Source of the DNA: Lolium rigidum
Taxonomy: Eukaryota; Streptophyta; Magnoliopsida; Poales; Poaceae
Assembly: GCF_022539505.1 (NCBI RefSeq)
Contig: NC_061510.1
Coordinates: 35,179,047-35,243,046 of the forward strand
Direction of reading: 5' to 3'
Length of the DNA stretch: 64,000 nt
The notes under the pieces were generated by a model. The model saw only the letters and a program-made list of their open reading frames with translations, searched no databases and was not told the DNA's origin. The position numbers and the translations under genes were made by a program. Positions 47,201 to 57,053 of the stretch are shown piece by piece (position 1 is the stretch's first letter; each line of letters starts with the position of its first letter).

Positions 47201-49110
47201 ATGTTCTTTGTCCATTCCACTGTATGTTAAGTTTTTTTTGGATTATGAACACATCAAGGTCTGGATTCTTATTTTTTTAGATAATGGAAAGCTTTTATTA
47301 CCCCTATGCAGCATTCTTATGTAAAGCAAATGTCATCGGTTGTGTTTTTTCTTCCTCTCCTGTTTTTTACTATTGTAAATATTCTATTTATCTTACTGGT
47401 CCATGATTGTTTCTCCAATAGAGACAAATCGACACTACACAGTTCATGCAGTCAGCTCCATGGTTGGGATTGGTTCCAGGAAATGATGGGCAAGTGAAGC
47501 AGGCCAACTCTGATAATACTCCATTTACCACATTGCTAAGTTCTGCCACCAATGCTGTTGCATCAAGTCCAGCATGTTCAAATCCATCTTCATTTCTTGT
47601 CATGTCCAAGCAGGCTGAAGCTGCCAGTAAGTCCATATTTATAACATCTTAAATGATAATTTTGGCTTTCCATCTTCCCCCCAAAAAAGGTTTGTGGACA
47701 CTTACCCTCCAGATTAGGCATCTCAATTTGAACAATGCCAGTTTGCCCTTACTCCCGTCCCATCCAAGCAGAGCCATAGAGCATGCAAATTCGTATCTAC
47801 ACTCTTACCATGTTATGAGTTTGCACTAAACTTTTTTTCCCCACAGGCCTACTGTACAAGTCAAATCTCAACTCAGGGAGTGTGCTGGAGTATGCTCTTG
47901 CTTTCACGAGTGCTGCCCTGGATAGACATTACAGCAAATGGAGTGCAACTCCAAAGACAGGTTTTATTGACATAACCACATCGAAGGACTTCTACCGTGT
48001 TTTTAGTGGTCTTCAGTATGTAAGTAAACTATAAGACGTTCTGTGATATCCGTGCCATCCTCATCATCTACAGGCTTTTTCAGCTGTAGCTGCTTAATGT
48101 TTACTCCACCTGTTTACAAGATAATGTTTAGATAACAAAATCATATCTTATTTCTCTGTAGCCTCCACCCTATTCCCACGTTCCTCTACTTTTGGTTTAG
48201 CAGTGCTATTTCCTCTAGCATGACATGGAACTTCAGCGCAGTCGACGTTTTATTTTTTTTATGATTCCAGCATAGTTTCGGTCCTTCATCTTTTTTTCCT
48301 TTGACTGTCTTATCTCATCTTATTCAGAGCTACTTGGAAGATAGCATTACCAATCCTTCAAAGAAACAAGAAATGCTGGGTGACTCTGTAGCATGGGCTG
48401 GCTGTACAATCATGTACTTACTGGGGCAGCAGCTACATTTTGAGCTTTTCGATTTCTCCTACCAATTCCTCAATGTGGCAGAAATAGAAAACACAACAGT
48501 TTCACTTTACCAATCTGCAGATAGGAGCAAAAGCCCAAATATCTTCCAGGTGAGATCATCTGGTCTAAAGTTATAAGATTGTCTTGGTATTTTATTTGTC
48601 ATTGATTTTGGAAGTTCACATTGTTCCTAACATGGTATCAGAGCACAGGGTCTCGAGTTCGAGTCCTGGCTTTCGCAATTTATCCTAATATTGTCGTTGT
48701 CCCCTCGGAGTCCTCGTATAGGCACGTATAGGCCTGTTGAGCCTGCCTCTGACTCTATGCGTGTTGACTTGTCTTCTTGTCTTCCCATCACACGTGAGGG
48801 GGGTGTTGAAATGTATAAGTAGATTGTCTAGCCCTTTTCATCAGTTCGTACTTTTGGTTGCATTGGCTAGTGCATGAAGCTTAACAGTTTTGCATATGAT
48901 GTGTGTGAGAAGGGCTACGAGGGCATCCTTGAAGCGATGAGGAAGGCCAGGAGGCTGAACAACCACGTGTTCTCCATGTTAAGAGCACGCTGCCCCCTCG
49001 AGGACAAGATTGCATGTGCTATCAAGCCAAGCGGGGCACCTCTCCATCGTATGAAGTTTATCAACACAGTTTCTGCATTTGAGACATTGCCGCAGAGAGC
49101 TAATTCGTAG
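29219..49110 (+). CDS. PIR: PIR/PIROGI, CYFIP (SRA1) subunit of the SCAR/WAVE complex
   Basis: Subunit of the pentameric SCAR/WAVE complex, which receives Rho-GTPase signals and activates ARP2/3 actin branching at the cell cortex. Exons: 29219-29272, 30155-30227, 30477-30541, 31622-31699, 32306-32425, 32655-32725, 34051-34143, 35049-35118, 35326-35390, 35857-36052, 36184-36335, 36576-36669, 37004-37219, 37691-37902, 38146-38293, 39146-39314, 39728-39804, 40796-40966, 41986-42062, 42152-42254, 42963-43082, 43212-43355, 43658-43807, 45358-45501, 46067-46154, 46724-46851, 47422-47626, 47847-48019, 48328-48549, 48913-49110. They sum to 3876 bases, 1291 residues, close to Arabidopsis PIR. It starts [18 protein letters not shown] and ends [17 protein letters not shown]-family blocks such as [40 protein letters not shown] and [16 protein letters not shown] are intact. 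No frame break. Intron 11 is AT-AC; the first base of the last exon could be 48910 instead. Most introns hold transposons. Confidence 0.95.
29640..29827 (+). mobile_element. LINE-like 3' tail in PIR intron 1
   Basis: Ends TATAAAGCAGGGCTTCAGCC-TTTTCTC followed by an A run (29819-29825), the same tail pattern as at 22410-22446. Upstream boundary not resolved. Confidence 0.5.
33208..33943. mobile_element. Non-autonomous TIR DNA transposon in PIR intron 6
   Basis: Perfect 18-base terminal inverted repeats CCTACGAAGCACCGATAC and GTATCGGTGCTTCGTAGG bound a 736-base element. TTAAGG occurs on both sides (33202-33207 and 33944-33949). Just inside the left end a ~70-base unit beginning CCGATACTCGGGCGATACGC is repeated twice in tandem (about 33278-33415), and CGTATC-rich sequence precedes the right end. 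An 88-codon ORF in the middle has no recognised motif. hAT-like is my best guess; the superfamily is uncertain because the duplication reads as 6 bases, or 7 of 8 if the boundary is moved one base. Confidence 0.75.
34816..34942. mobile_element. Stowaway MITE in PIR intron 7
   Basis: TA-flanked, termini CTCCCTCCGTCCATAAAAGG and CCTTTTATGGACAGAGG are inverted repeats; internal pair ATACACTAAATAGTG / TAGATACATC typical of the family. Confidence 0.88.
36336..36575 (+). other. PIR: U12-type AT-AC intron in PIR (intron 11)
   Basis: No GT donor fits the protein here. Instead exon 11 ends CTACAAGA and the intron starts ATATCCTTTC, the exact minor-spliceosome donor. Near its 3' end is CTCCTTAACTAA (36559-36570), matching the U12 branch-site consensus TTCCTTAACT, and the intron ends ACTAC about 9 bases later. 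Splicing this way gives ..ELQDYQRHYL.., in frame and matching the conserved EYQRHYL segment of PIR. Confidence 0.85.
40255..40323 (+). mobile_element. LINE-like 3' end in PIR intron 17
   Basis: The sequence TTCAATGAAATGAAACGCAG followed by AAGTCCTGCGTTTTCATAC and an A run is a recurrent grass non-LTR retroelement end (my recollection). Only the tail can be delimited. Confidence 0.45.
42416..42499. mobile_element. Short Stowaway-like MITE in PIR intron 20
   Basis: TA-flanked, CTCCCTCTGGCC left and GGCTGGAGGGAG right ends; only 84 bases. Confidence 0.7.
44025..45235. mobile_element. Unclassified insertion in PIR intron 23
   Basis: Begins at TACTAGATGATACCCCACGC and GTTGCTGCGGGA, a start I associate with a widespread unclassified grass repeat, and ends near CACCTATTAAGAATAGAAAG. 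It contains a direct repeat of 40 bases (44391-44430 and 44459-44498, starting AATCACCAAAG) and no coding capacity. Boundaries are approximate. Confidence 0.45.
45528..45776. mobile_element. Stowaway-like MITE in PIR intron 24
   Basis: TA-flanked, long inverted ends CCTCCATCCCAAAGCTTAAG and CTTAAGCTTTGGGATGGAGG, about 249 bases, lying just after the donor of exon 24. Confidence 0.9.
45933..46014. mobile_element. Short Stowaway-like MITE in PIR intron 24
   Basis: TA-flanked with inverted ends CCTCCGTTCCTAAATATAAG and TTATATTTAGGAACAGAGG, 82 bases, near-palindromic. Confidence 0.85.
48567..48886 (+). mobile_element. TRIM (miniature LTR retrotransposon) in the last PIR intron
   Basis: A primer-binding site complementary to initiator tRNA-Met (TGGTATCAGAGC at 48633) follows a CTAACA end. 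A purine tract (GAGGGGGG, about 48797-48803) precedes TGTTGAAATG, the start of an 83-base LTR ending CTTAACA (48804-48886). The sequence before the primer site (about 48567-48632) is a diverged, shorter copy of that LTR (shared TATAAG..ATTGTCT and TAACA). The interior of 171 bases is non-coding. The element fits the TRIM class in layout and size. Its 3' end is 26 bases before the last exon. Confidence 0.75.
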
Positions 49111-49710
49111 ACTAGACGGATGCTTTTCCTGGTCCTATCCTGTATGTATGTGAGATCATATGTTGTTTGTGTCGTTATTGACCTAATAACCTAATGTATA
49201 TATCTTGTATGTAAAATATCTTATATCCAGATAATAGGTGGTGACATGGATTGTATATATTGTATGTGACCAATTTGTTGTTACTGGTTTGCACTTGGTA
49301 AGTAGTACTGTATGAAGTATGTGCTTAGATATATCTACATACTATGACTGGCACCTTCTTTTAGCTATAAACGCAACACCCTGTTGACTCATATTTGCCA
49401 ATGGAATTGAAAAATGAAACCTATCAGCTAAAGGAGCTTATCATAATTCACTGGGACCAGTGAGATAACAGTACTGTTTCAGAATGGTCCTATTATTCAA
49501 AGGCGTGCCAGCTATTGTAATGGTTCGGGAAAGCTATTTTAGTTCATTGTGACTCTGCTTCACCTCGCCATAGACTGTTTTTGATACGGAATCAACTGCT
49601 TGACTGTTTGTGCTTCAGAACTCTGTTATCCAAGCACCTGGTGTAATAAGTTCTGCTCGTGTGATCACAGGGAAACAAACAATCAAATTCGTGTGAAATC
49701 TATCTCGAGT

Positions 49711-50410
49711 CATGTTACAATTGCTTACAACAGAAATAGTCATCTCCAAGTCTTACTCAAACCTTTGACCCATTAGGGCATGTACAATGGGGTGTACAAT
49801 GGGGTGATGTCAGCCTTCCCTTATGGACGCCACGTCAGATTTTTGCTTAGCTGGAGAGAGATTTAAGAAAGAGAAGGTTGCCTTCCCTTAGCTAAGGGAT
49901 GATCCCTTATGAAATAAGAGAAGGCTATTTTCTCTATTGTACCATTTGTTTTCCCTTGGCAACCAAATTTCCTTCTAAAATTTAATTGATTCTCAATTAT
50001 TTCAATAATTGCTAGGGATGACAATAAGAGATAACACATTGTACCACTTATATTTAGTGTCTTCTCTAGATGACGTGGACTGCTAAGAAAAAGTATGCCT
50101 TTCCTACCATTATACATGCCCTTAGCATCTCAAGATATAAATACCACGGATTAACAAGAACCTGAATATTAGCTTTGATTCACACCGTGCATTCAACAAC
50201 AGTATTATAAATTATCAAGGCAGCACAATGTCATGGTAATTCACTGGAGAAATACCTCACAAGGCATGTACATTTGCTTGCAACAGAAATAGTCATCCAC
50301 AAGTCTGGTATTACCTCTGACTCAGTTAACATCTCAAGATATAAATGCCACGGATTAACAGGCAACTAGAAATTAGCTTTGATTCTCAATGTACATTCAA
50401 TAGTTAGTTC
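49711..50410. repeat. Tandem duplication, copy 1 interrupted by a MITE
   Basis: Copy 1 consists of 49711-49775 plus 50122-50210; copy 2 is about 50265-50405. Shared landmarks are GCAACAGAAATAGTCATC-type sequence, CATCTCAAGATATAAAT, CCACGGATTAACA and ATTAGCTTTGATTC. The copies have diverged by scattered substitutions, so the duplication is not recent. Confidence 0.85.
49776..50121. mobile_element. Tourist (PIF/Harbinger) MITE
   Basis: A 346-base element with inverted ends GGGCATGTACAATGG and CCATTATACATGCCC, flanked by TTA on both sides (49773-49775 and 50122-50124), the standard three-base Harbinger target duplication. The uninterrupted second tandem copy supplies the empty site, reading CAGTTAACATCTCAAG. 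A GGTGTACAATGG module is repeated at the left end. Confidence 0.92.
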
Positions 50411-50493
50411 TTGGATCTTAATTACTTAAACTGCCAAAACAACTGGTAGGCTACCATCTGACAACCCAACAGTAACAGTTGCGGCAAAGAGTA

Positions 50494-53400
50494 TCAGATT
50501 TTGTCAGAGAAACAAACAATCTGGGAAACTGCATTCTCGAGGCATGACAGGTGTGCCGCCAACCTGTCCTTGAGCTCTGCTGAGTCAGTTTCATCGAGAG
50601 CGCTTCGCATGACCTTGAGACCGTTCTGTAGCAGTGTCATCCCTTCGCCGATCCCATCTGGTATCTTCCTCTTCTTTTTGTTGGCATCCTTGGAAATCAC
50701 AGCTTTTTTCTCAGGCCCTGGGCCTAGTGGAATCTCAGAAGCTGTTTCAACTAGTTTCTTCAGCGCTCTGCCCTCTGAAACTAGGAAACGGGTTTGCTCT
50801 CCAGACCATTTGTCCCCGCGTAAGGCAGCCTCTTTCTGAAGGAAAGCTTTCAGCTCCGTCATAAACCTGTTCTCGTCGATGTCCACCCCTGTGTTCGCGT
50901 TATATGAAAGGGCAGCATCTCCAGGAATGAATCTCCAAAGCTGCGTAAAAGATGTGCGGGCGGCAAAGTACCCAAAGGAGCTCATTGCAAGGTGAATGAG
51001 TGCCCAGTGTCGTTCCCTCACCAAGAGATGGTATAAATCCAGCATTGCTGAACAAAGTGCATTAGCATCAACTTCACTATAGTTCAAGTGACCAAGCATT
51101 GACATAAAACAACCTAGAGATGGTTTGCACCGAGATAACGCTGCCTTTGGATTACCAGAACTACACATGAACAGGTTGTGCAATTCTAGAGTCAGCTTCT
51201 CCATCTGATAGAATGCACACAGATTCCTCACTTTTGAGATAATATCCAACATGGAACTGATTTGCTGGGCAAGCTGGTCCTTACTGCTGTCAGGTGCAGT
51301 CCTATACAGATTAATGAGGGAGAAACTGAACTTAAACATAGTGGCAATACTCTTCCCATCTATGGCGTTATAGTCTTTTATTTCGCTGCACAAAAGAATG
51401 AAGAGCATTTAAGAAAAGCAGCATTCTGGCATCAGATTTGGTAATATACTTGAGAAGGGACTTACCATCGCTGCAATGCAGAGGCTAGAGCGTGTACAGG
51501 AAGACCTATTACACCCGAACTAGAAGTTGGCAAATCAACTGCGCCTTGATTCTTCAAGTAGCTCTGTAGATATCCGGCAAAAGAAGTGAATAATTTGTTT
51601 ACAGCATGCGCCTTTACACCATCCGATAATGAATCAAAAGGAAATCCTTCCATCAACAATGCTAAATGCAGGACTGATGACTTGGAAGAGTTTCGATCAT
51701 TCAGCACGCAGGTATAAATTTGATCTATAGTTGCACATGATGCATAGCTCAAGATGATACAGAATGCACGTGCAACCTTCCGCAAAGCACTGAGAGGTTC
51801 AAGAACTTTCTCTGGTGATGCTACAGTCTTTAACAGAAGAAATAGTTGGTTAATTAAATAAGTTGAAGTTTCATTGTCAGCATAGCGCACGAAGAAACAC
51901 CATAGCTCTGTTAGAATTTCCAAGCAAAGGAAATGGGGGTGGAATAGGCTCTCAAGTAGGAATGCTTCCAACTCATTCCAAGCAACACTTGAAGCAGCAG
52001 CAGCAATCATGTAAGTCTTCAGGGCTTGTGTGAGAAAAGTATACACAGGTTGCCACACAACCACAGGAGGATGGTCAGCAGCATAGAATGTAGGAATTTG
52101 GCAGCCAAGGACAAATGAGTAGACATCTTCCAATGTTAAGACATTAAGAAGAGCAGGGAGCTTTTTAGATAATTCAATGACCAACTCTTCTCTCAAGTCT
52201 GGGGAAATATTGAGTAAGTGCAAAAACACAATAAGTTCAGCAGGTAAAAGTGCTCGGTTTCTATTATCAACATCAGGATCCACTGAGAAAATGCAACCTA
52301 ATGAAGCCAAATTCATCTCTCTCTGACCATCCTGCCCCATTTGAGCTGGATCATTAGCTTCTTCATTTTCTAAAAGGTACTGCACAAGCTGGCATTTTGA
52401 CTCTAGTCTTACTTCTGATGACTTCATAAGTGTGTCTAGTAAAAGTAAAGAACTAGGCTCCAATAATTCAACAAGTGCCTCATTTGCTGCTTTCAACAGG
52501 GGATCTTTGCTGAATAAAATGCTTGAGGATGATACCACCAATGTACACCTGATTATGTCCCTGTATATAGCCAGTGCTTCTGCAGGATATACAGTGCAAA
52601 TCCTTACAGCATTTATTAAGAAAAATTTGATTGGTAAGAATGCCCTTTTAGCTTCAGAGATACCAAGGACTTCTTGTAATGACCTACACCATGTATCCGC
52701 AGCAACCCTCAGAGATTCGATGACAAGCGAGATAAGGGTCGAAATGATATCACTGACACTTACTTTTACTTCAATCGATCCTTTGCCAAGTTGCAGTAAG
52801 GAAACTACACCTTTCCATGATACATTCAATAAAGCCACCTGGCTTCCACCACTGGATGCTGCATATGTTCCTATTTTACACAAGGTCTGAATAGTGCATG
52901 TTGTGATCCTGGTCACATTGCTGGTAAGATCTGGTACTGCATGTTCCACAATTGTTTCTTCTGCAGGCATGCTCATTCTGCAGATATCTGACTTTGCAGC
53001 CTCGCAGTATGCTCTGCACAGTTTAATGGTTTCATCCAGAAAAACAGGTGCAGCCTTAGCAACATGTGCTGCAGCTCCATGAATTGTCTGTCAACAGATA
53101 TTCCATAAGATGTCAATGTTGCAATATTAACATTTCAATATGGATATGGTATATGACATTGCCACTGCGTATGATCCAAGTCAGACAGAACAAAAGGATG
53201 GGGTTTCAATACTTCCACAAGATAGCCAAGTTCAAGTAGCTAAACAACATATAGGTAGTTTGAGTCTGGAAAGGTTTTGTCGGTGACATCGTGTGAGAGA
53301 TAACGTATCTACTTCAGCAAGCAGCACATTATTTTTGTTGTTGTTTAGATGTCATTGTTACATAACTTTCACAGGGAAGATAACTAAGGAAGCTAAGATA

Positions 53401-55237
53401 TAAAACTATTTAGAGGACATAACATCAAACAGGGTGATTATAAAATGAAATAAAGTGATGAGTTCTCAGAAAACGTAACTTTCACCCATGCAGCTTACAT
53501 AAAGCTCTTCCCACTGCCTATGCTAGTTAAACCAGTTAATGCAATGATTGCAGAAGATAGGGGGTGTTACCTTGTTGACTAGTGAGCTTTCTGTCAGCGT
53601 TAGCAATTCCAAAATAAAATCAGCAGTAGTATGCACCACATCAACAGTAACACATTTTGCTGCCATTGGAAGGAGCTTGATAGAGATATTTAAGGTCAGT
53701 GAAATTATCTGCAGTAAAGAAGTTGAACCTTTATCAGAATTATTTAGAGAGAATCTCTACCATGTGGGTCAAGGAAAAAAAGGATACAAATGGCACTTCA
53801 GATGAAAAGGCATTGGCTACAAAACTAAAATGAACATCTTGGTGGAGAGATGTGCCATTTTTATACTGTATTTTGCCTGTAACTGAACATAAACTGCCTG
53901 TCTTGAAAGAACTGGTACGCATTTCCTTTGTGCAAATTCTAGCCTCCTGTCTCCATCCAATAAGATGTGTTTCCCGTAATTTGTGCAAGAATAAATTTAT
54001 AGGTCCCAAATCCCAGTGACAGCTATACAGACCAAGGTGAAATCATACATAAGGAAGGATTCATGGTTTAAGTATTCTAGGCTATAAGATATCTGGAGGC
54101 GAAGAAGCCTTAGTCACACAGAAGATTTTCTGTTAATCCAGCTATCCACTTGTAACCAAAGGAGCACAAACAAGCTGAACAAGCTTAAGGGCGTAGTTCC
54201 GAAAACCTCTAGGCATAAACTATTGTGCTCTTCCTCTTGAACCGCTTCAGAATCATCAATAGATTCGACGAACCATATGAGATGCTTCCCACACCATGAG
54301 CTAGCCTGGCACAGAATACGTTGATTCAGGAAGATAACAGATACAGAGCTATAGTTGACAGATGAGTGAAGCAGAACTGCATTTGGAAAAGGCAAAGCGG
54401 TACCTTGGCACTGAGGGTAAGAAATTGGCCCAGACAGGCGGTTGCATCTGACTCGGTGCATTTCAGAGCAACCTGCAGAACTGACTTGTGTAGCATGCAG
54501 TGTGATAAACCTGAACATGTGGAATCATCCCAACATACCTAAAACGCCATTCAGGAAACATACACAACGACAGTACCAGCAAGCAAACTGAATCAGTAAT
54601 TTATTCGAAATGGAAAGAGAACAAAATGGGGGAAAAAAGGATACAGCAAGGCTTTCAAGTATTAGGCCCAGATCATCAGCACAAAACTGGGAGGAACCCT
54701 CGAGTTGGTTGATAAGGGCAATTCTGTTCTCCAGAACCTGTTAAGATCAGTAGAAAGTTAGCGCACAGCATCTGATTCTACAGCATACCCATCGAAATAT
54801 AGCCTCTAATCGCCGTGCAGCAAAATTCTATGCATGGAATCAGATGGGAAATAAATCTCTGGCATCTGGAATCACACCAATCGAGCAGGGCGACCCCCAA
54901 TACAAACAGGAAGCATTTACTAAATCCCACCTAAGAACGCCCGCTTCCAGAACTCCAACTAGCAATTCAACCGAATCCCGCATTCCCACACGCGCGTATC
55001 GACCTAGAGCGCAGCCGCAGCACCTCGAGCCAAACTTAACTAAACCCTAGAGGCTAGAGAGGGGCGTGGAAATGGACGGCACCGCCAGGTCGACGAAGGG
55101 ACCCGCGGGGATGATAGAGACGGGCGCACCTCCGAGGTTTTTATGGCTTCGAGGAGGGGCACCAGCTCGCTTCTCCCCCTCTCCTCCGCGTCGGCGGCGC
55201 CGCCGCCGCCGCCGCCTCCATCGCCGTCGATTTCCAT
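50494..55237 (-). CDS. Large helical protein, probable FLIP/MEICA1 (FIGL1-interacting, FIRRM family)
   Basis: Seven exons by my splicing: 55237-55130, 54737-54645, 54538-54404, 54305-54207, 53708-53571, 53087-51466, 51385-50494. Phases agree throughout and the product is 1028 residues. The start MEIDGD is followed by a seven-residue Gly run. The protein is Leu-rich and helical, without catalytic motifs. Near the C-terminus, RERHWALIHLAMSSFGYFAA and TQLWRFIPGDAALS resemble the conserved block of the DUF4487 family (human FIRRM/C1orf112, Arabidopsis FLIP, rice MEICA1). That family binds the AAA-ATPase FIDGETIN-LIKE 1 and limits RAD51/DMC1 strand invasion and crossovers at meiosis. A basic KKKRKIPDGIGEG stretch could act in nuclear import. 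Intron 2 is U12-type. The donor of exon 4 (GAG|GTTTTC) is weak. The gene model is strong; the family name rests on remembered similarity. Confidence 0.7.
54539..54644 (-). other. U12-type GT-AG intron in the FLIP-like gene (intron 2)
   Basis: On the minus strand the donor is CTTGCT|GTATCCTTTTTT, matching the minor-spliceosome GTATCCTTT consensus exactly. TTTCCTGAAT (54558-54549) resembles the U12 branch site with one change, and TTTTAG follows after ten bases. The 106-base intron keeps the frame (..ESLA / VCWDDSTC..). Confidence 0.75.
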
Positions 55238-55626
55238 TCCTCTCTCTCTCTCTCTCTCCGCTTCCGGCGCGTCCTGGCTTACCCTTTTCCCGCCTCCGTC
55301 TTTGCTAGTTGGGCCGCTGTTCCACTCGAGCACACGAGTTCGATCATTTACTATGGGCTTTATTGTTTGTTGGGCCGGCTGCCACCTGATGACCTGTCTC
55401 GTCCACTCTATATGTCCTGGTTCCCTAAAAAAAAAAGTCTCTCCTGGTGATACCACACCCACGTTAAGATGATACCACTTTTCAAAATTTAAATTTATAA
55501 AATTAAAATAAATTTGTGGATGTTCACAATATGTGTATTTATTGTGTTTACATCCCTAAAATTTTCGGAGTCAAATTCAAAATACACACGGAGAAGAGAA
55601 AAAAAGACAAATTGCAATGTGAATAG
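55238..55626 (-). promoter_or_regulatory. Leader and upstream region of the FLIP-like gene
   Basis: A GA repeat on the minus strand (plus-strand CT run at 55241-55258) sits directly before the ATG, then a GC-rich leader. A-rich tracts lie at about 55427-55436. No TATA box is obvious. Confidence 0.4.
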
Positions 55627-55898
55627 TACTCCCTCCGTTCCTTTCTATAATGCCTACTGTTTTTTAGCATTTGTTTCAGAATATAAGAGTAAAGCTATGT
55701 TTTTTTTGCAAAGAACCCCTTCCACCGATCAGGTCAAGTCCAGAAAATCTGGAAACCGATCTGGTCATGTATTTCTGAGATCTGTTTTCAGTTTCCTATT
55801 TTGTCTATGATATCATTAGGGGGTTTTGTGTGAAAAATGGCCCGCGCTAATTTCGTGCTAAAAAACAATAGGCACTATAGAAAGGAACGGAGGGAGTA
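55627..55898. mobile_element. Stowaway-like MITE upstream of the FLIP-like gene
   Basis: TA-flanked, 272 bases, long inverted ends: CTCCCTCCGTTCCTTTCTAT left and ATAGAAAGGAACGGAGGGAG right, extended by TGCCTACTGTTTTTTAGCA / TGCTAAAAAACAATAGGCA. Confidence 0.93.
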
Positions 55899-57053
55899 TC
55901 ATGTTATTTTTGTCTTTTTGTGTCATGTTGGATTTGTCTTATGTACATGAGCATCCACAAATATATCTTTAAAAAAATTTAAAACTTGCAAATTTGAATT
56001 TTAAATAGTGGTATTATGGTACCATGTAAGAGATGCTACCAATAGATGTTTTCCCCAAGCAGAGCAATCGACCAACGATTTCGATGTTGTCATCACCGTT
56101 GACTCGTTGTCGATGGTGGGAGCCGTAAGAGAAGCTACGACTAGGAGTGGCATAGTCCTGCCTTGAGTTTGACGACATGTTCACCTATGAGGGGTGGACG
56201 CTGATGAGAGAGGAGGCACCGCGCTCGATCATCGCGATCAATGACGATAAGGAACCGTGCAGGGCGGAGATCTGCCGCCTCCACGACGCACGCTACATCA
56301 TTGTCAGAAGTGCCGACTTCTTCCCCTACCCCATCCTCTTCCCCGGTGCCTATGACCGATATATACATGTCTTATGACCGTCGTCACCATTGAGTCTTCT
56401 ATCAAATAAATATCGATTTTTTCGTATCTTTAGGAATAACTATTTTCTGGTTGACTTACTAATGGCAAATCCCTTGACGAACATAGTAACACTTACATCA
56501 TCCCTTCGCGTTCTAGGATTTCCTGGATTCAAACTTTTTCAACTTTCACAATAAATATAGGGAAAAGATGTCGACATTCATTATTCCAAATGCTTATGTT
56601 ATAAAAATACAACTTATGACGATTTCAATACTATAGGTTTTACGTTGTACTCCGTACTAGATACTTTTACTTTTTGATTTATAGACGGAGGGAGTGCTAC
56701 ATTTACCAAGAGTTTTGACGCTAGAAAACAAGACACGATGCATCATTACGCAGTGGATTATTTATTCAAGGATGAAGAGATGGTCTCGTGCTCGATGCTA
56801 GCAGTGGTCAGTGGAGCTCACTACCCAGTCGTGTAACTAATTAATGCTGAGGTGCTAGCCGCATTTATTACCCTGGTGTCAACGCTAATTAGTAATCTTT
56901 GCTGTACTCCTTTGAATGTGTTCATGGTGGCTGACTCCAACTGGTGTGTGAGTGACACACTGACAGATCCATCATCCATGTTTTCTATACTCCCTACAAA
57001 GTCTATCCCAGCTCGGATTGTGGTGTACAGCGTGTTGCCGTCTCGCGTCCCCG
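55899..57053. other. Upstream region of the GT47 gene, no clear gene
   Basis: A 66-codon plus-strand ORF (56177-56377, MFTYEGWTLMREEAPRSIIA...) and an antisense 75-codon ORF overlap; neither has a recognised domain. Inverted ends of a decayed Stowaway element are suggested at about 56645-56697 (..GACGGAGGGAGTGCTA). The last ~200 bases should hold the GT47 promoter. Confidence 0.4.

Larger units (their letters stand above)
49111..50493. other. Convergent intergenic region between PIR and the FLIP-like gene
   Basis: The two genes end tail to tail 1.38 kb apart. The region holds the 3'UTRs, a ~190-base tandem duplication and a Tourist MITE (listed separately). No additional gene is seen. Confidence 0.7.

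Noticed and set aside
48633..48680. tRNA-like sequence (GAGTTCGAGTCCTGGC after TGGTATCAGAGC)
   Set aside because: It is the primer-binding site and start of the TRIM interior; no cloverleaf can be folded.
53740..54009. 89-codon minus-strand ORF in the FLIP-like gene
   Set aside because: It lies in intron 4 between well-phased exons and has no similarity to flanking exons.
57018..57053. Upstream start adding 12 residues to the GT47 protein
   Set aside because: The codon at 57018 is TTG; the first ATG in frame is 57054 and gives a normal basic tail before the membrane anchor.
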